Positions 28,735-38,346 of a DNA stretch of 64,000 nt are shown piece after piece. A model generated the notes under the pieces. It searched no databases. It was not told the origin of the DNA and saw only the letters and a program-made list of their open reading frames with translations. Numbering within the stretch: the stretch's first letter is position 1; the number at the start of each line of letters is the position of its first letter. The stretch comes from Methylorubrum extorquens (GTDB taxonomy: Bacteria > Pseudomonadota > Alphaproteobacteria > Rhizobiales > Beijerinckiaceae): positions 3,912,001-3,976,000 of the forward strand of contig NZ_JALJXF010000001.1 in the NCBI RefSeq assembly GCF_024169925.1, in the 5' to 3' direction. The position numbers were made by a program, and so were the translations under genes.

Positions 28735-29595
28735 ATGTCCGCCAGTCCGTCGCTCAGTCCGGCCTCCGGGCGCGAAGGCATCGCCGGCATCGTCGATCCG
28801 CTCTGGACGCGCGTGCGCTCCGAGGCGGAAACGGTAGTGCGCGACGAGCCGCAGCTCGCCTCGTTCTTCGTTGCGACCATCCTCAACCATCCGACCCTGG
28901 AGGCGGCGGTGGCGCACCGCGTCGCCACACGCCTCGGCCATGCCTCGCTCTCGTCCGAACTCGTCGCCCACGGCTTCCACGAAGCGCTTCAGGACGATGC
29001 CCGCATCGGCCAAAGCATGCGCGCCGACATCCTCGCGGTGATGGACCGCGACCCGGCGACGACCCGGGCGCTCGAGCCGCTGCTCTACTTCAAGGGTTTC
29101 CACGCGATCCAGGCGCATCGGCTTGCCCACTGGTACTGGGGCCAGGGCCGGCGCGACCTCGCGCTCTACCTCCAGAGCCGGTCGTCGGAGGTGTTCCAGA
29201 CCGACATCCACCCGGCCGCCCGGATCGGGCGCGGGGTGTTCTTCGACCACGCCACTGGGGTCGTGATCGGCTCCACCGCGGTGATCGAGGACGATGTGTC
29301 GATCCTGCACGCGGTGACGCTCGGCGGCACGGGCAAGCATGGCGGCGACCGCCACCCCAAGATCCGCCGTGGCGTGATGATCGGCGCGGGCGCCAAGATC
29401 CTCGGCAACATCGAGGTCGGGGCCTGTGCCCGGGTCGCAGCCGGCTCGGTCGTGCTCCGGTCGGTGCCGGCCCACACCACCGTCGTCGGCGTGCCGGCAC
29501 GCGTCGTCGGTGCGGCCGGCTGCGCCGAGCCCGCCCGATCGATGGACCAGCTCGTGGCGATGAGCGAGTTCATCGATATCGCCGGCGGGATCTGA
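28735..29595 (+). CDS. cysE: Serine O-acetyltransferase
   Basis: Acetylates L-serine with acetyl-CoA as the first step of cysteine synthesis. The 286-residue protein has the N-terminal SATase helical domain (LWTRVRSEAE, LYFKGFHAIQAHRLAHWYW) and then a left-handed beta-helix of hexapeptide repeats (DIHPAARIGRGVFFDHATGV, VTLGGTGKHGGDRHPKI). The catalytic region Asp/His is visible in FFDHATG and the C-terminal tail IDIAGGI ends with the Ile/hydrophobic residue typical of cysteine synthase docking. GAGGAATGC precedes the ATG. Confidence 0.96.
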   Translation: MSASPSLSPASGREGIAGIVDPLWTRVRSEAETVVRDEPQLASFFVATILNHPTLEAAVAHRVATRLGHASLSSELVAHGFHEALQDDARIGQSMRADILAVMDRDPATTRALEPLLYFKGFHAIQAHRLAHWYWGQGRRDLALYLQSRSSEVFQTDIHPAARIGRGVFFDHATGVVIGSTAVIEDDVSILHAVTLGGTGKHGGDRHPKIRRGVMIGAGAKILGNIEVGACARVAAGSVVLRSVPAHTTVVGVPARVVGAAGCAEPARSMDQLVAMSEFIDIAGGI

Positions 29596-29730
29596 AGCCG
29601 CTCTCCGCGCCCGGCGGGTTGCCTGCCCTCCCCCGACGTGGCAAGCCGCCGGCCACCATCACAAGCCCCTCAGCGCTGCCGCCGGGACCGCACGTCCCGG
29701 CACGCACCGCCTCGCAAGAAGGTTGACGGC

Positions 29731-29946
29731 GTGACCAAGACCGAAGTCGCCAAGCTGCAGGATTACCTGCGCCGCAAGTTCGCCAATGCCAGCATCCGCG
29801 TCGTGGCGATGAAGACCGGTGATTCCGCCGAGGTGTTCATCGGCGAGGAGTCGATCGGTGTCCTTGCGGACGACAAGGAAGACGGCGACGATTCCTTCAC
29901 CTTCCGCATGGCGATCCTCGACATCGATCTCGAAGAAGACGCCTGA
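29731..29946 (+). CDS. DUF3126 family protein
   Basis: A 71-residue soluble protein of the alphaproteobacterial DUF3126 family, function unknown. The characteristic sequence runs VTKTEVAKLQDYLRRKF, then AEVFIGEESIGVLADD and ends FRMAILDIDLEEDA. A GTG start at 29731 follows AGAAGG by seven bases; the longer upstream frame is not needed. It lies 135 bases after cysE, a linkage seen in related genomes, so co-expression is plausible. Confidence 0.85.
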   Translation: MTKTEVAKLQDYLRRKFANASIRVVAMKTGDSAEVFIGEESIGVLADDKEDGDDSFTFRMAILDIDLEEDA

Positions 29947-29951
29947 TACGG

Positions 29952-29974
29952 ATCCCGCTTGGTGAAAGCGGGAT
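29952..29974. terminator. Inverted repeat after DUF3126, terminator-like
   Basis: Nine-base arms ATCCCGCTT and AAGCGGGAT around a five-base loop, six bases past the stop. There is no following T-run, so termination is only probable. Confidence 0.45.
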
Positions 29975-30222
29975 GCGAATCGCTCAGCCCGCGCGGCGAT
30001 TGAGCGAAGACCAAATCCGCCATCCCGACGGGATCAACGGAATTTGGCATGAAGTCGCTAGCCGGCCTTCGTCTGGGCCGGCAGCGCCGCTCCGAGCTCG
30101 GCGCCCACCTTTGGCGTCGCGCCTGTGGGCGGCGTTAGCGTTAACGAAACGTCTTTCTTAACAACACGTAAACGATCGGTCAGACTGCGCGTCATGTCCT
30201 GAGAAGGAGCGTCGAGCGCGTC

Positions 30223-30552
30223 ATGACCGTGAGCCCGTCTTCCGTCGAATCCATCCAGGCGCTCATCGTCGGCCTCGCTCTGGCGGGGCTGCTCGCGAGC
30301 GCCTTCGAATACGCCACGAACCGGCGGGCGAGCTTTCGCCTGCTGGAAGCCGGCGGCGTCACCGCTTTGGCCGCGCTGCCGATGATCGCAGTGGTCGCGC
30401 CCTTCATCATCCTGCGCAACACCCTGCGGGGTCGGCGCATCGAGCGCCGGCCGATCCCCTTCGTGATGATCGCGACGATGATCGCCTGCGGCTGGAGCCT
30501 GCTCTCGGGCCAGATCGCCCTCGGCATGGCCCACCGGCTGGCCGGGCTGTAG
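30223..30552 (+). CDS. Small inner-membrane protein
   Basis: A 109-residue protein with three hydrophobic segments: ALIVGLALAGLLASAFEYA, GGVTALAALPMIAVVAPFIIL and VMIATMIACGWSLLSGQIAL. The loop between the second and third is strongly basic (RNTLRGRRIERR). It resembles uncharacterised alphaproteobacterial membrane proteins. The start ATG at 30223 follows GAAGGAGC at a longer-than-usual distance. It is convergent with the LexA-like repressor, 10 bases from stop to stop. Confidence 0.65.
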   Translation: MTVSPSSVESIQALIVGLALAGLLASAFEYATNRRASFRLLEAGGVTALAALPMIAVVAPFIILRNTLRGRRIERRPIPFVMIATMIACGWSLLSGQIALGMAHRLAGL

Positions 30553-30562
30553 CCGGCGCCTT

Positions 30563-31195
30563 CTACTGCCGCACCCACATCACGCGAGCCATCCAGGCGA
30601 CCTCGGCGAGCGGCACCATGCGGTCCTCGTGGTCGGGGTTGAGCGAGGCGAGTTCGATGGTGCGGGCGGTGCGGCGGCGCAGTTCCTTGGCCAGCACCTC
30701 ACCGTTGCTGAGCCGCGCGACGATCCGGTCGCCCTTGCGGATGCTGGCATTCGGGGCGACGATCAGCACGTCGCCGTCGCGGTAGAGCGGCAGCATCGAA
30801 TCGCCCTGCACCTCCAGCGCGAAGGCGCGGTCACCGCCGAGATCGGGAAACTCGATCTCCTCCCAGCCAGGCCCGCCGGTCGGAATGCCCTCGTCCGTGA
30901 ACAGGCGGCCGGACCCAGCCTGGGTCAGACCGATCAGCGGCACCATGGTCCGGGCCGGCCCTTGATGGGAATCGACCAGCCGCAGGAAGTCGTCGAGGCT
31001 GGCGCCGGTGGCGGCGAGCACCTTCGCGATCGACTCGGTGGAGGGCCAGCGCTTGCGCCCGTCGGGGCCGACGCGCTTCGAGCGGTTGAAGCTCGTGGCA
31101 TCGAGGCCGGCACGCCGGGCGAGCCCCGAGGCGGAGAAGCCGTGGCGCTCGGCCAACCGGTCGATCGCAGTCCAGATCTGCTCGTGCGACAGCAT
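30563..31195 (-). CDS. LexA-like self-cleaving transcriptional repressor (HTH + S24 peptidase)
   Basis: A 210-residue phage-repressor-type regulator. The N-terminal ~75 residues form a helix-turn-helix (LARRAGLDATSFNRSKR). A S24 peptidase domain follows. Ala93-Gly94 (TQAGSG) marks a potential cleavage site. Ser133 in GDSMLPL and Lys170 in VLAKELRR are the catalytic dyad. All elements for RecA-stimulated autocleavage are thus present. No prophage is nearby, so it is likely a chromosomal stress regulator. ATG 31195 is preferred; ATG 31231 would add 12 residues. Confidence 0.87.
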   Translation of the reverse strand: MLSHEQIWTAIDRLAERHGFSASGLARRAGLDATSFNRSKRVGPDGRKRWPSTESIAKVLAATGASLDDFLRLVDSHQGPARTMVPLIGLTQAGSGRLFTDEGIPTGGPGWEEIEFPDLGGDRAFALEVQGDSMLPLYRDGDVLIVAPNASIRKGDRIVARLSNGEVLAKELRRRTARTIELASLNPDHEDRMVPLAEVAWMARVMWVRQ

Positions 31196-31408
31196 GGCGG
31201 CCTCAAACCGGCGCGTGTGCCGTTGAGACATACGGCCTAAAGTTAGGAAACTAGAACCCGCTGACCCTGGACGCAATCGGAGCATCCGGAGAGGCGAGTG
31301 TCGCATCTGAACGGCAAGCGGTGAAGACGTGGCACCCCGTATCCGGCATCGGTTGCCGCGGGGAAGCGCGCGTTCTATCGCTCCGGACGATTGACCCCTG
31401 GAGACCGG

Positions 31409-31759
31409 ATGGCCCTCGTCTACAAGATCTGTCCGCGCGGCCTCTGGCAGGAGGCCGAAGCGCTCGGCCGCTTCACCGGCGCGCCCGTCGACCACGCCGA
31501 CGGCTTCATCCACTTCTCGACCGCGGAACAGGTCGCCGAGACCGCCGCCCGCCACTTTTCCGGTCAGGACGATCTGCTCCTCGTGGCGATCGAGGGCGAC
31601 GATCTCGGGCCGGCCCTGCGGTTCGAGCCGTCGCGGGGTGGCGCGCTGTTCCCGCACCTCTACGGCAACCTTCCCTTGAGCGCCGTGCGCTCCGTGACCG
31701 TCATCCCCCTGGGGGCGGACGGGCGGCACGTATTCCCGGCGGAGATCCCGCAGGCATGA
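31409..31759 (+). CDS. DUF952 family protein
   Basis: A 116-residue soluble protein of the DUF952 family. Characteristic features are [13 protein letters not shown] at the start, [23 protein letters not shown] (GFIHfS is diagnostic), [11 protein letters not shown] and [13 protein letters not shown]. Members are of unknown function. TGGAGACCGG precedes the ATG. Its stop overlaps the pyrD start as ATGA, so the two are coupled; this pairing is common in alphaproteobacteria. Confidence 0.9.
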   Translation: MALVYKICPRGLWQEAEALGRFTGAPVDHADGFIHFSTAEQVAETAARHFSGQDDLLLVAIEGDDLGPALRFEPSRGGALFPHLYGNLPLSAVRSVTVIPLGADGRHVFPAEIPQA

Positions 31760-32832
31760 TCGACGCGCTCTTTCCCCTCGCCCGGCCGCTGCTGCACGGG
31801 CTCGACGCCGAGACGGCGCACGACCTGACGATTCGCGGCCTCTCGCTGCTGCCGCCGCGCCGGCCGCCGGCCGACGACGCGTCGCTTGCCGTCGAGATGT
31901 TCGGGCAACGCTTTCCCAACCCCGTCGGCCTCGCCGCCGGCTTCGACAAGGGCGCGCGGGTGGCCGACGCGCTGCTGGGTCTCGGCTTCGGTTTCGTCGA
32001 GGTCGGCGGAGTCGTGCCGCAGCCGCAGCCCGGCAATCCGCGCCCGCGGGTGTTCCGGCTTCCCGGCGACCGGGCGGTGATCAACCGCTTCGGCCTCAAC
32101 AGCGAGGGGCTCGACGCGGTGGCCGACCGACTCAAGGCCCGCGCCGGACGCGAGGGGATCGTCGGCGTCAACATCGGGGCCAACAAGGAATCGGCGGACC
32201 GGCTCGCCGACTACGTCGCCTGCACCGCGCGGCTCGCGCCGCATGTCGCCTTCATCACCGTCAACGTCTCCTCGCCCAACACGCCGGGCCTGCGCGACCT
32301 TCAGGGTGAGGCCTTCCTCGACGACCTGCTCGCCCGCGTCGTCGCCGCCCGCGATGCCAGCGGATCGAGCGCAGCCGTGCTGCTCAAGATCGCGCCCGAC
32401 ATCGCCCTCGAAGGACTCGACGCCATGACGGCGACGGCGCTTCGGCGCGGCATCCAGGGCCTCGTCGTCTCGAACACCACGATCGCGCGGCCGGCATCAC
32501 TCACGGACTCCTCCGTCGCGAAGGAGACCGGCGGCCTGTCCGGACGGCCACTGTTCGGCCCGTCGACGCGGCTCCTGGCCGAGACCTACCTGCGCGTCGG
32601 CGACCGGATCCCGCTGATCGGCGTCGGCGGCATCGATTCGGCGGAGGCCGCTTGGACCAAGATCCGCGCGGGTGCGCGCCTCGTCCAGCTCTACTCCGCC
32701 CTCGTCTACGAGGGGCCGGGGCTGGTCGGCACGATCAAGCGCGGCTTGAGCCAACGGCTGCGGGCGGAGGGTCTGACGAGCCTCGCCCCGGTCGTCGGGC
32801 GGGACGCGGCCGCCCTCGCTCGGAACGCCTGA
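31756..32832 (+). CDS. pyrD: Dihydroorotate dehydrogenase (quinone), class 2
   Basis: Oxidises dihydroorotate to orotate with quinone reduction at the inner membrane, in pyrimidine synthesis. The 358-residue protein has the N-terminal amphipathic membrane segment ([23 protein letters not shown]), [32 protein letters not shown], the catalytic-Ser region [15 protein letters not shown], and FMN-binding VSNTTI and LIGVGGI. It is class 2 by these features. The ATG overlaps the DUF952 stop. Confidence 0.96.
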   Translation: MIDALFPLARPLLHGLDAETAHDLTIRGLSLLPPRRPPADDASLAVEMFGQRFPNPVGLAAGFDKGARVADALLGLGFGFVEVGGVVPQPQPGNPRPRVFRLPGDRAVINRFGLNSEGLDAVADRLKARAGREGIVGVNIGANKESADRLADYVACTARLAPHVAFITVNVSSPNTPGLRDLQGEAFLDDLLARVVAARDASGSSAAVLLKIAPDIALEGLDAMTATALRRGIQGLVVSNTTIARPASLTDSSVAKETGGLSGRPLFGPSTRLLAETYLRVGDRIPLIGVGGIDSAEAAWTKIRAGARLVQLYSALVYEGPGLVGTIKRGLSQRLRAEGLTSLAPVVGRDAAALARNA

Positions 32833-33076
32833 CTTAACGCCACGCAATCGCGCGGCGTGTTCGATGGGCTCGGCGCTTTGATTGAGTTGGCCCCGCCTTG
32901 CCATGATGGAGCGGGTCCAGTTCCGACTGTCACCGCACGCGTCCGTGACGTGATCCGACCTCGCGACGGCTGCCGGTCTCGCCTTCCATTCGGCCCGCAC
33001 CGCGAAATCGGATCTGATCTACAAGGGAGCCAGCCGTTTGGATGAACCGGCTGGCAGCGCAATTTCATACAATGAG

Positions 33077-33101
33077 AACTTTGATGCAATGCATCAAAGT
33101 T
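33077..33101. promoter_or_regulatory. Perfect 12-bp inverted repeat upstream of fdh4A
   Basis: Arms AACTTTGATGCA and TGCATCAAAGTT flank a single A; a further G/C pair extends each arm. The near-continuous palindrome in non-coding DNA fits a homodimer operator better than a terminator, because no U-run follows. Confidence 0.6.
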
Positions 33102-33144
33102 CCGCTGGTCAGCCTTAGCTCCCGTGCTGATTTAGCTTCGAGCC

Positions 33145-33171
33145 ATTCCAGAAACAGGCACCTTCTGGAAT
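33145..33171. promoter_or_regulatory. Second inverted repeat upstream of fdh4A
   Basis: Perfect nine-base arms ATTCCAGAA and TTCTGGAAT separated by nine bases. It lies 43 bases after the first palindrome. Spacing is compatible with a dimeric regulator contacting adjacent grooves, or a hairpin. Confidence 0.5.
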
Positions 33172-33350
33172 CGGATTAAACTGCCCTGCGTGCGACGAAT
33201 GCCTCCCCCATCATCGACCACTCATCAACTCGCATCTGCGAGATGTTATTTCCCGGTCACGACATCTGAGACCGCTCACCCGCCAGGGGGCGAAGTGACG
33301 GGCGGGGATCGTCGAACACATCTCCCACATCGCGAAGACCGGGCTCTCGG

Positions 33351-35669
33351 ATGGATCGTTCGCAAGGCTTACCCAAGCGTTCTTCCGCCGCGGGTGGGTG
33401 GGGTGCGCTGAAGAGCTGCGGCAAGTTCCTGTTGGGGAGTCGCGCGCCGCTCTCCGGCGCGCGCGCCCTGCTCAGCGCCAACCAGCCCGACGGCTTCGAC
33501 TGCCCCGGCTGCGCCTGGGGTGACCCGGCTCACGGTTCGTCGTTCGAGTTCTGCGAGAATGGCGTGAAGGCGGTCTCCTGGGAGGCCACCGACAAGCGCG
33601 CGACGCCGCGTTTCTTTGCCAAGCATCCGGTCTCGGAGCTGCGCGGCTGGACCGATTACGCGCTGGAGAGCGAGGGCCGCCTTACCCATCCGATGCGCTA
33701 CGATGCGCAGAGCGACACCTACCGCGCCGTGGAGTGGGAGGAGGCGTTCGCCGAGATCGGCGCGACCCTGCGCGGCCTCGACCATCCCGACCGCGTCGAG
33801 TTCTACACCTCCGGCCGCGCCTCCAACGAGGCGGCCTACCTCTACCAGCTCTTCGCCCGCGCCTACGGCACCAACAACTTCCCCGATTGCTCGAACATGT
33901 GCCATGAGGCGAGCGGCATCGCCCTCGTCCAGGCCATCGGCATCGGCAAGGGCACGGTGCTGCTGGAAGACTTCGAGAAGGCGGACGCGATCTTCGTCGT
34001 CGGCCAGAACCCCGGCACCAACCATCCGCGCATGCTGGGCGACCTGCGCCGGGCCGCCGAGCGCGGCGCGCGGGTGGTCGTGCTCAACCCCGTGCGCGAG
34101 CGCGGGCTGGAGCGCTTCGCCGACCCGCAGAACAGCGTCGAGATGCTGCGCGGCGCCAGCCGCCCGATCGCCAGCCACTACTACCAGCCGAAGCCCGGCG
34201 GCGACATGGCCGCCTTCCGCGGCATCGCCAAGGTCGTCTTCGCCCGTGATGCGGCGGCGATCGAGGCGGGCAAGGCTTCGCTCCTCGACCACGCCTTCCT
34301 CGCCGCCCATACCAGCGCCTTCGCCGATTACCGCGCTGCGGTCGAGGCAACGGAGTGGGATGCGATCCTCGACCAGTCCGGCCTGACCCGCGAGGAGATC
34401 GAGACCGCGGCCGACGTCTATCTCGGCGCCGACAAGGTGATCGCGACCTGGGCGATGGGCGTGACCCAGCACCGCCACTCGGTCGCGACGATCCGCGAGA
34501 TCGCCAACCTCCTGTTCCTGCGCGGCCATATCGGTCGGCCCGGCGCAGGCTTGTGCCCAGTGCGCGGCCATTCCAACGTGCAGGGCGACCGCACCGTCGG
34601 CATCAACGAGAAGCCGCCGCTGGCCCTGCTCGAAGCCCTGGACAGAGAGTTCGGCCTCGCCGTGCCACGCAAGCACGGCCACAACGTGCTCGGCGCCATC
34701 GGCGCGATGCTCGACGGCTCGGCCAATGCCTTCATCGGGCTCGGCGGCAACTTCGTGCGCGCGACGCCGGACACGCGTCTGGTGGAGAGGGCGCTCGCCG
34801 GTTGCGAACTCACCGTCCACATCGCGACGAAGCTCAACCACTCGCATCTCGTGCCGGGCCGGGTCTCCTACCTGCTACCCTGCCTCGGGCGCACCGAGAT
34901 CGACCGCAACAGCCGGGCCAAGGTTCAGATCGTGACCGTCGAGGATTCGATGAGCATGGTCCACGGCTCGGGCGGCATCAACAAGCCGGCTTCCCCGCAC
35001 CTCCGCTCGGAGATCGGCATCATCGCCGGCATGGCCGCGGCCACCGTGGGTTCGGAGCGGATCGATTGGGCCGCGCTCGCCGACGATTACGATCTCATCC
35101 GCGATCGCATCGAGCGGACGATTCCGGGGTTCTCCGGCTTCAACACCCGGGTGCGCCGGCCCCGCGGCTTCATGCTGCGCAATCTCGCGGCCGAGCGGGT
35201 GTTCGAGACCGCGACCGGTCGGGCGGGTTTCTCCAGCGGCCCGCTGCCGGTAGCGACCGAGCACCAGCGCGCGCGCGCGCAGGGCGACACGTTCGTGCTG
35301 CAGACCTTCCGCAGCCACGACCAGTACAACACCACGATCTACGGGCTCGATGACCGCTACCGCGGCGTCTACGGCGAGCGCCGCGTCGTGTTTGCCAACC
35401 CGGACGACCTCGCCGAGTTGAAGGCGCGGGCGGGCGAGCGGGTCGATCTGATCTGCGTCCATGCCGAGGACGGCGTCGAGCGGGTGGCGGAGGATTTCCG
35501 CCTCGTGCCCTTCGACATGCCGCGCGGCGCGCTCGCCGGCTACTATCCGGAACTCAACGTGCTGGTGCCGCTCTCGGCCTTCGGCGAGTTCTCGGACACC
35601 CCGACCTCGAAGTCGGTGCTGGTTCAAGTGCGGGCCCGTGCCGCGAACGCCGTGGGCAAAGCCGCGTGA
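33351..35669 (+). CDS. fdh4A: Molybdopterin oxidoreductase, formate dehydrogenase 4 alpha-type (FdhF/YdeP family)
   Basis: A 772-residue enzyme that most resembles Fdh4A, the catalytic subunit of the fourth formate dehydrogenase of Methylobacterium extorquens; formate oxidation to CO2 is the inferred reaction. Cys51, Cys54 and Cys68 (CPGC...FC) likely bind a cluster. The Mo-ligand position is Cys184 in SNMCHEASG, so it uses Cys, not selenocysteine. GHSNVQGDRTVGI, LNHSHLVPG and the C-terminal molydop-binding domain (FRSHDQYNTTIYG) are present. There is no Tat signal, so it is cytoplasmic. A small partner gene follows immediately. The YdeP acid-resistance branch is a less favoured alternative. 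Confidence 0.85.
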   Translation: MDRSQGLPKRSSAAGGWGALKSCGKFLLGSRAPLSGARALLSANQPDGFDCPGCAWGDPAHGSSFEFCENGVKAVSWEATDKRATPRFFAKHPVSELRGWTDYALESEGRLTHPMRYDAQSDTYRAVEWEEAFAEIGATLRGLDHPDRVEFYTSGRASNEAAYLYQLFARAYGTNNFPDCSNMCHEASGIALVQAIGIGKGTVLLEDFEKADAIFVVGQNPGTNHPRMLGDLRRAAERGARVVVLNPVRERGLERFADPQNSVEMLRGASRPIASHYYQPKPGGDMAAFRGIAKVVFARDAAAIEAGKASLLDHAFLAAHTSAFADYRAAVEATEWDAILDQSGLTREEIETAADVYLGADKVIATWAMGVTQHRHSVATIREIANLLFLRGHIGRPGAGLCPVRGHSNVQGDRTVGINEKPPLALLEALDREFGLAVPRKHGHNVLGAIGAMLDGSANAFIGLGGNFVRATPDTRLVERALAGCELTVHIATKLNHSHLVPGRVSYLLPCLGRTEIDRNSRAKVQIVTVEDSMSMVHGSGGINKPASPHLRSEIGIIAGMAAATVGSERIDWAALADDYDLIRDRIERTIPGFSGFNTRVRRPRGFMLRNLAAERVFETATGRAGFSSGPLPVATEHQRARAQGDTFVLQTFRSHDQYNTTIYGLDDRYRGVYGERRVVFANPDDLAELKARAGERVDLICVHAEDGVERVAEDFRLVPFDMPRGALAGYYPELNVLVPLSAFGEFSDTPTSKSVLVQVRARAANAVGKAA

Positions 35670-35686
35670 GCAGGGAGAACGGCCGC

Positions 35687-35989
35687 GTGAGCGAACCCGC
35701 CGCCGACGCCGAGACCTTTCTCGCCGCGACCGACACGATCGCGGCCCTGCGTCCCGAACTGAGCCTCCTGGAAGCCGGCCTCCTCGCCGGCCTCCATCTC
35801 GGGCTGGCGGCCGACAGCCGGAGCTTTGCCCGCATCTTCGGCGTTGAGCACGCCCTGGTGCTGCGCGCGGTGGAGGTTCTGACCGGTGAAGCGCTCCTAA
35901 CCGTGACCGCCCGTGACGGCCGCACCCAGCGCACCCGTTACGAGGCAAGCCCGGCAGGCAGCGCGGTGCTGACGGCGCTCGCCGCCTGA
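35687..35989 (+). CDS. fdh4B: Small partner protein of Fdh4-type formate dehydrogenase
   Basis: A ~100-residue cytoplasmic protein directly after fdh4A. SLLEAGLLAGLHLGLAADSRSFARIFG followed by VLRAVEVLTGEALLTVTARD reads as a winged-helix-like small domain, but I know no defined function. Its location and size match the reported second gene of the fdh4 pair. Two GTG starts are possible: 35666 overlaps the fdh4A stop (GTGA), and 35687 has AGGGAG nine bases upstream. I chose the latter. Coupled translation with fdh4A is likely. The symbol is inferred from gene order more than from sequence. Confidence 0.6.
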   Translation: MSEPAADAETFLAATDTIAALRPELSLLEAGLLAGLHLGLAADSRSFARIFGVEHALVLRAVEVLTGEALLTVTARDGRTQRTRYEASPAGSAVLTALAA

Positions 35990-35999
35990 CCTTAGAGCG

Positions 36000-37967
36000 T
36001 TAGGCCGTACTTATCTGCCCGAATCGCTCGTCCAGCGGCAGTTCGATGGCGCAGCGCAGCCGCGTCTCCCCGAGTTCGTAGCGGGTCTTGGCGTTGAGCG
36101 CGTAGGGCATCGCCTGCTCGATCAACTCGCGTCCATAGCCGCGCCGCGTCGGGCGCTGTTCCTCGCGCGGCCGGCGGATGCCCTCTTCGATCCACTCGAT
36201 CAGCAGGTTTCCTCCGCCCTGGTCGTCCCGGTCGGCGCGCCATGTCACCGAGAGGCGGCCGTGCTCGGTCGTCAGAGCACCATACTTGCGGGCATTGGTG
36301 GCCAGCTCGTGCACGGCAAGCGCCAGGGTCTGCACCGACGCCTTATGCAGGCGCACCGGCGGGCCGGCGACATGGATCCGGTCGGCGTCGTCGCCGCCCC
36401 CGAGAGCGTCCAACTCGGTCTGGATCAGGCTGCGCAGGGTGATCGGCTCCTGCTCCGAGCGCGACAGCAACCCCTGGACCCGCGACAGGGCGGCGAGCCG
36501 GTCGTTGAACTGCTCGCGGAAGCGCTCCGTCGGGCCGGTCTGCGCCATGGTCTGGTGGGCGATGGAGCGCACGACGCCGAGCAGGTTGCGGGTGCGGTGC
36601 TGCAGCTCGGCGACGAGAACGGTCTGGCGCTCCTGCAGATCGTGCAGATCGTGGATGTCCATGGCGGCACCGATCCACTGCGTAACCTGCCCCTCTGTGT
36701 CGAGGATCGGCGCCTGCCGCACGAGGAACCAGCGGTACCGCCCGTCGTGATGGCGGATGCGCTGCTGCACCTCGATCAACCGCTGCTGCTCGCGTCCTGA
36801 GCGGAAGGCCTCGCGCGCCGCGTCGCGGTCGTCGGGGTGGACCGCTTCGAGCCAGCCGCCGACCTGCGATTGCTGCAGGGTCTGGCCGGTATAGGCGAGC
36901 CAAGCCTCGTTGAGGGAGTTGTGCTGCCCGCTCTCGTCGGACCGCCACAACAGGACGGGGATGAGGCTCGCCAGGGTGCGGAAGCGATCCTCGCTCTCGC
37001 GCAGGGCCGCTTGCGCGATCGCGTCGCGAAGCCGGAGCACCTCTTCCTGCGCCGCCTTCCAGGCCGAGATCTCCTTGGTGGTGATGGCCACCCCGTCGCC
37101 AAGCTGCACCACGCACTGGAAGAACCAGCCGTCGAACTGCTCGTGGGCGTAGCGGCGCTCCGCGGTCGCGGGCTGGCCGGTTTCCGTGACACGCTTGAAG
37201 GTGTCGAAGATGCCCTCCTGCACCACGCCCGGGTTACGCTCCAGCAGGCTCTGCCCACTCACTTCGCCGTAGCGACTCTCGGAGGTGTGGTTGTTCAGGA
37301 GCCAGCGGAAATCGACGATCTCGCCCGCCGAATCGCGCACGGCCTTGAAGACCTGGATCATGTCCATGGAGCTGTCCATGGTCGCCTTGAACAGGTCGCG
37401 GCTTGCTTGAAGCTCCGCCGTCCGCTCTTGCACCTGGCGTTCCAGCTCGGCCCGGAAGCCGGCCTCGCTCTCGCGCAACGCCCGGTCCGCCAGCACGCGG
37501 GCCGTGCTCTCGAGCAGGGTGACCAGGATGCCCACGACCCGCTCCGCGTCGTCCCGCAGCGGGCTGTAGGTCAGCGTGAACCACGCGTCTTCGAGGCGTC
37601 CCGACCGAGACAGCGGGTAGAGCGCGTCCTCGAAGGTGACCGTCTCGCCGTTCCAGACCCGCTCGTAGATCGGCGCGTTGATGTGCCAGATCTCGGGCCA
37701 GCACGCGCGTGACGGCTGACCAAGCCCGGCCGGATGCTTCAATCCCATCAGGTCCCGGAAGCCGTCGTTGTAGACCTGGATCAGATCCCGGCCCCACAGC
37801 GCGATCATGGGGAAGCCGCAGCCGAGGATCAGGCTGATCGTGGCCCTGAGGCTGGGCGGCCAAATGTCCGCCGCACCGAGCGCCGTCGCGGCCCAGTCAT
37901 GCGTCCGGATCCGCTCGGCCATCTCGCCGCGGATCGACTGCGGAGGTGGAGTGTCGCTCCCATCCAT
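36000..37967 (-). CDS. Multi-PAS HWE-family sensor histidine kinase
   Basis: A 655-residue soluble kinase. It holds three PAS-like domains: residues ~20-150 (RATISLILGCGFPMIALWG), ~205-310 (FKATMDSSMDMIQVF) and ~325-440 (ASLIPVLLWRSDESGQHN). Coiled-coil linkers such as RAELERQVQERTAELQ separate them. The HWE kinase core has phospho-acceptor His457 in AELQHRTRNLL and N box HELATNARKYGAL. HWE kinases often act in the general stress response of alphaproteobacteria with PhyR-type receivers, but none is encoded here. The ATG at 37967 gives MDGSDTPPPQ; a longer frame to 38024 seems unlikely. Confidence 0.88.
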   Translation of the reverse strand: MDGSDTPPPQSIRGEMAERIRTHDWAATALGAADIWPPSLRATISLILGCGFPMIALWGRDLIQVYNDGFRDLMGLKHPAGLGQPSRACWPEIWHINAPIYERVWNGETVTFEDALYPLSRSGRLEDAWFTLTYSPLRDDAERVVGILVTLLESTARVLADRALRESEAGFRAELERQVQERTAELQASRDLFKATMDSSMDMIQVFKAVRDSAGEIVDFRWLLNNHTSESRYGEVSGQSLLERNPGVVQEGIFDTFKRVTETGQPATAERRYAHEQFDGWFFQCVVQLGDGVAITTKEISAWKAAQEEVLRLRDAIAQAALRESEDRFRTLASLIPVLLWRSDESGQHNSLNEAWLAYTGQTLQQSQVGGWLEAVHPDDRDAAREAFRSGREQQRLIEVQQRIRHHDGRYRWFLVRQAPILDTEGQVTQWIGAAMDIHDLHDLQERQTVLVAELQHRTRNLLGVVRSIAHQTMAQTGPTERFREQFNDRLAALSRVQGLLSRSEQEPITLRSLIQTELDALGGGDDADRIHVAGPPVRLHKASVQTLALAVHELATNARKYGALTTEHGRLSVTWRADRDDQGGGNLLIEWIEEGIRRPREEQRPTRRGYGRELIEQAMPYALNAKTRYELGETRLRCAIELPLDERFGQISTA

Positions 37968-38346
37968 CCCGCACCTTGGCACAGCTTTCCGAAGCGTACT
38001 ACGTAGACGCTGAGAACAGGACACGCCGCATTCGCGCCGCGTTCGTTACGGCATCCCTTAACTTGGTAATAGATGGATCATATCGGGGACGAACCTCGCC
38101 TCCGGGAATCGTGGCCTGTCTCGACAGATACGCTCAGTCTACGCTGCATCGAAGAGAGTCGACGCTTGACGGCCGACGGCTGATTGCCGTCACCCGCGAT
38201 GTCCTTACTCCGGAACGCTAAGAAACTGCCGCTCATCGTAACAGCCGCCGCACCGGCGTTCCTTCAGGTAGAACCGGCACGATGGGGCGTGGGGATGCGC
38301 ATTGGGCCACGCGCGGCGAGGGTTCGAACCAAGCGGGCCCCGGCCA
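37968..38346. other. Intergenic region between HWE kinase and ZnuD-like receptor
   Basis: No gene is supported. The part 37995-38120 is AT-richer than average and should include the kinase promoter. The rest lies past the receptor stop. Confidence 0.4.

Larger units (their letters stand above)
32833..33350. other. Regulatory region upstream of fdh4A-like gene
   Basis: No gene is supported in 518 bases. It contains two strong inverted repeats (33077-33101 and 33145-33171) within an AT-rich stretch, 180-270 bases ahead of the fdh4A-like start, and presumably the promoter. Confidence 0.5.

Noticed and set aside
30563..31195. Prophage indicated by the LexA/phage-repressor-like gene
   Set aside because: No integrase, structural or lysis genes nearby, and neighbours are housekeeping genes.
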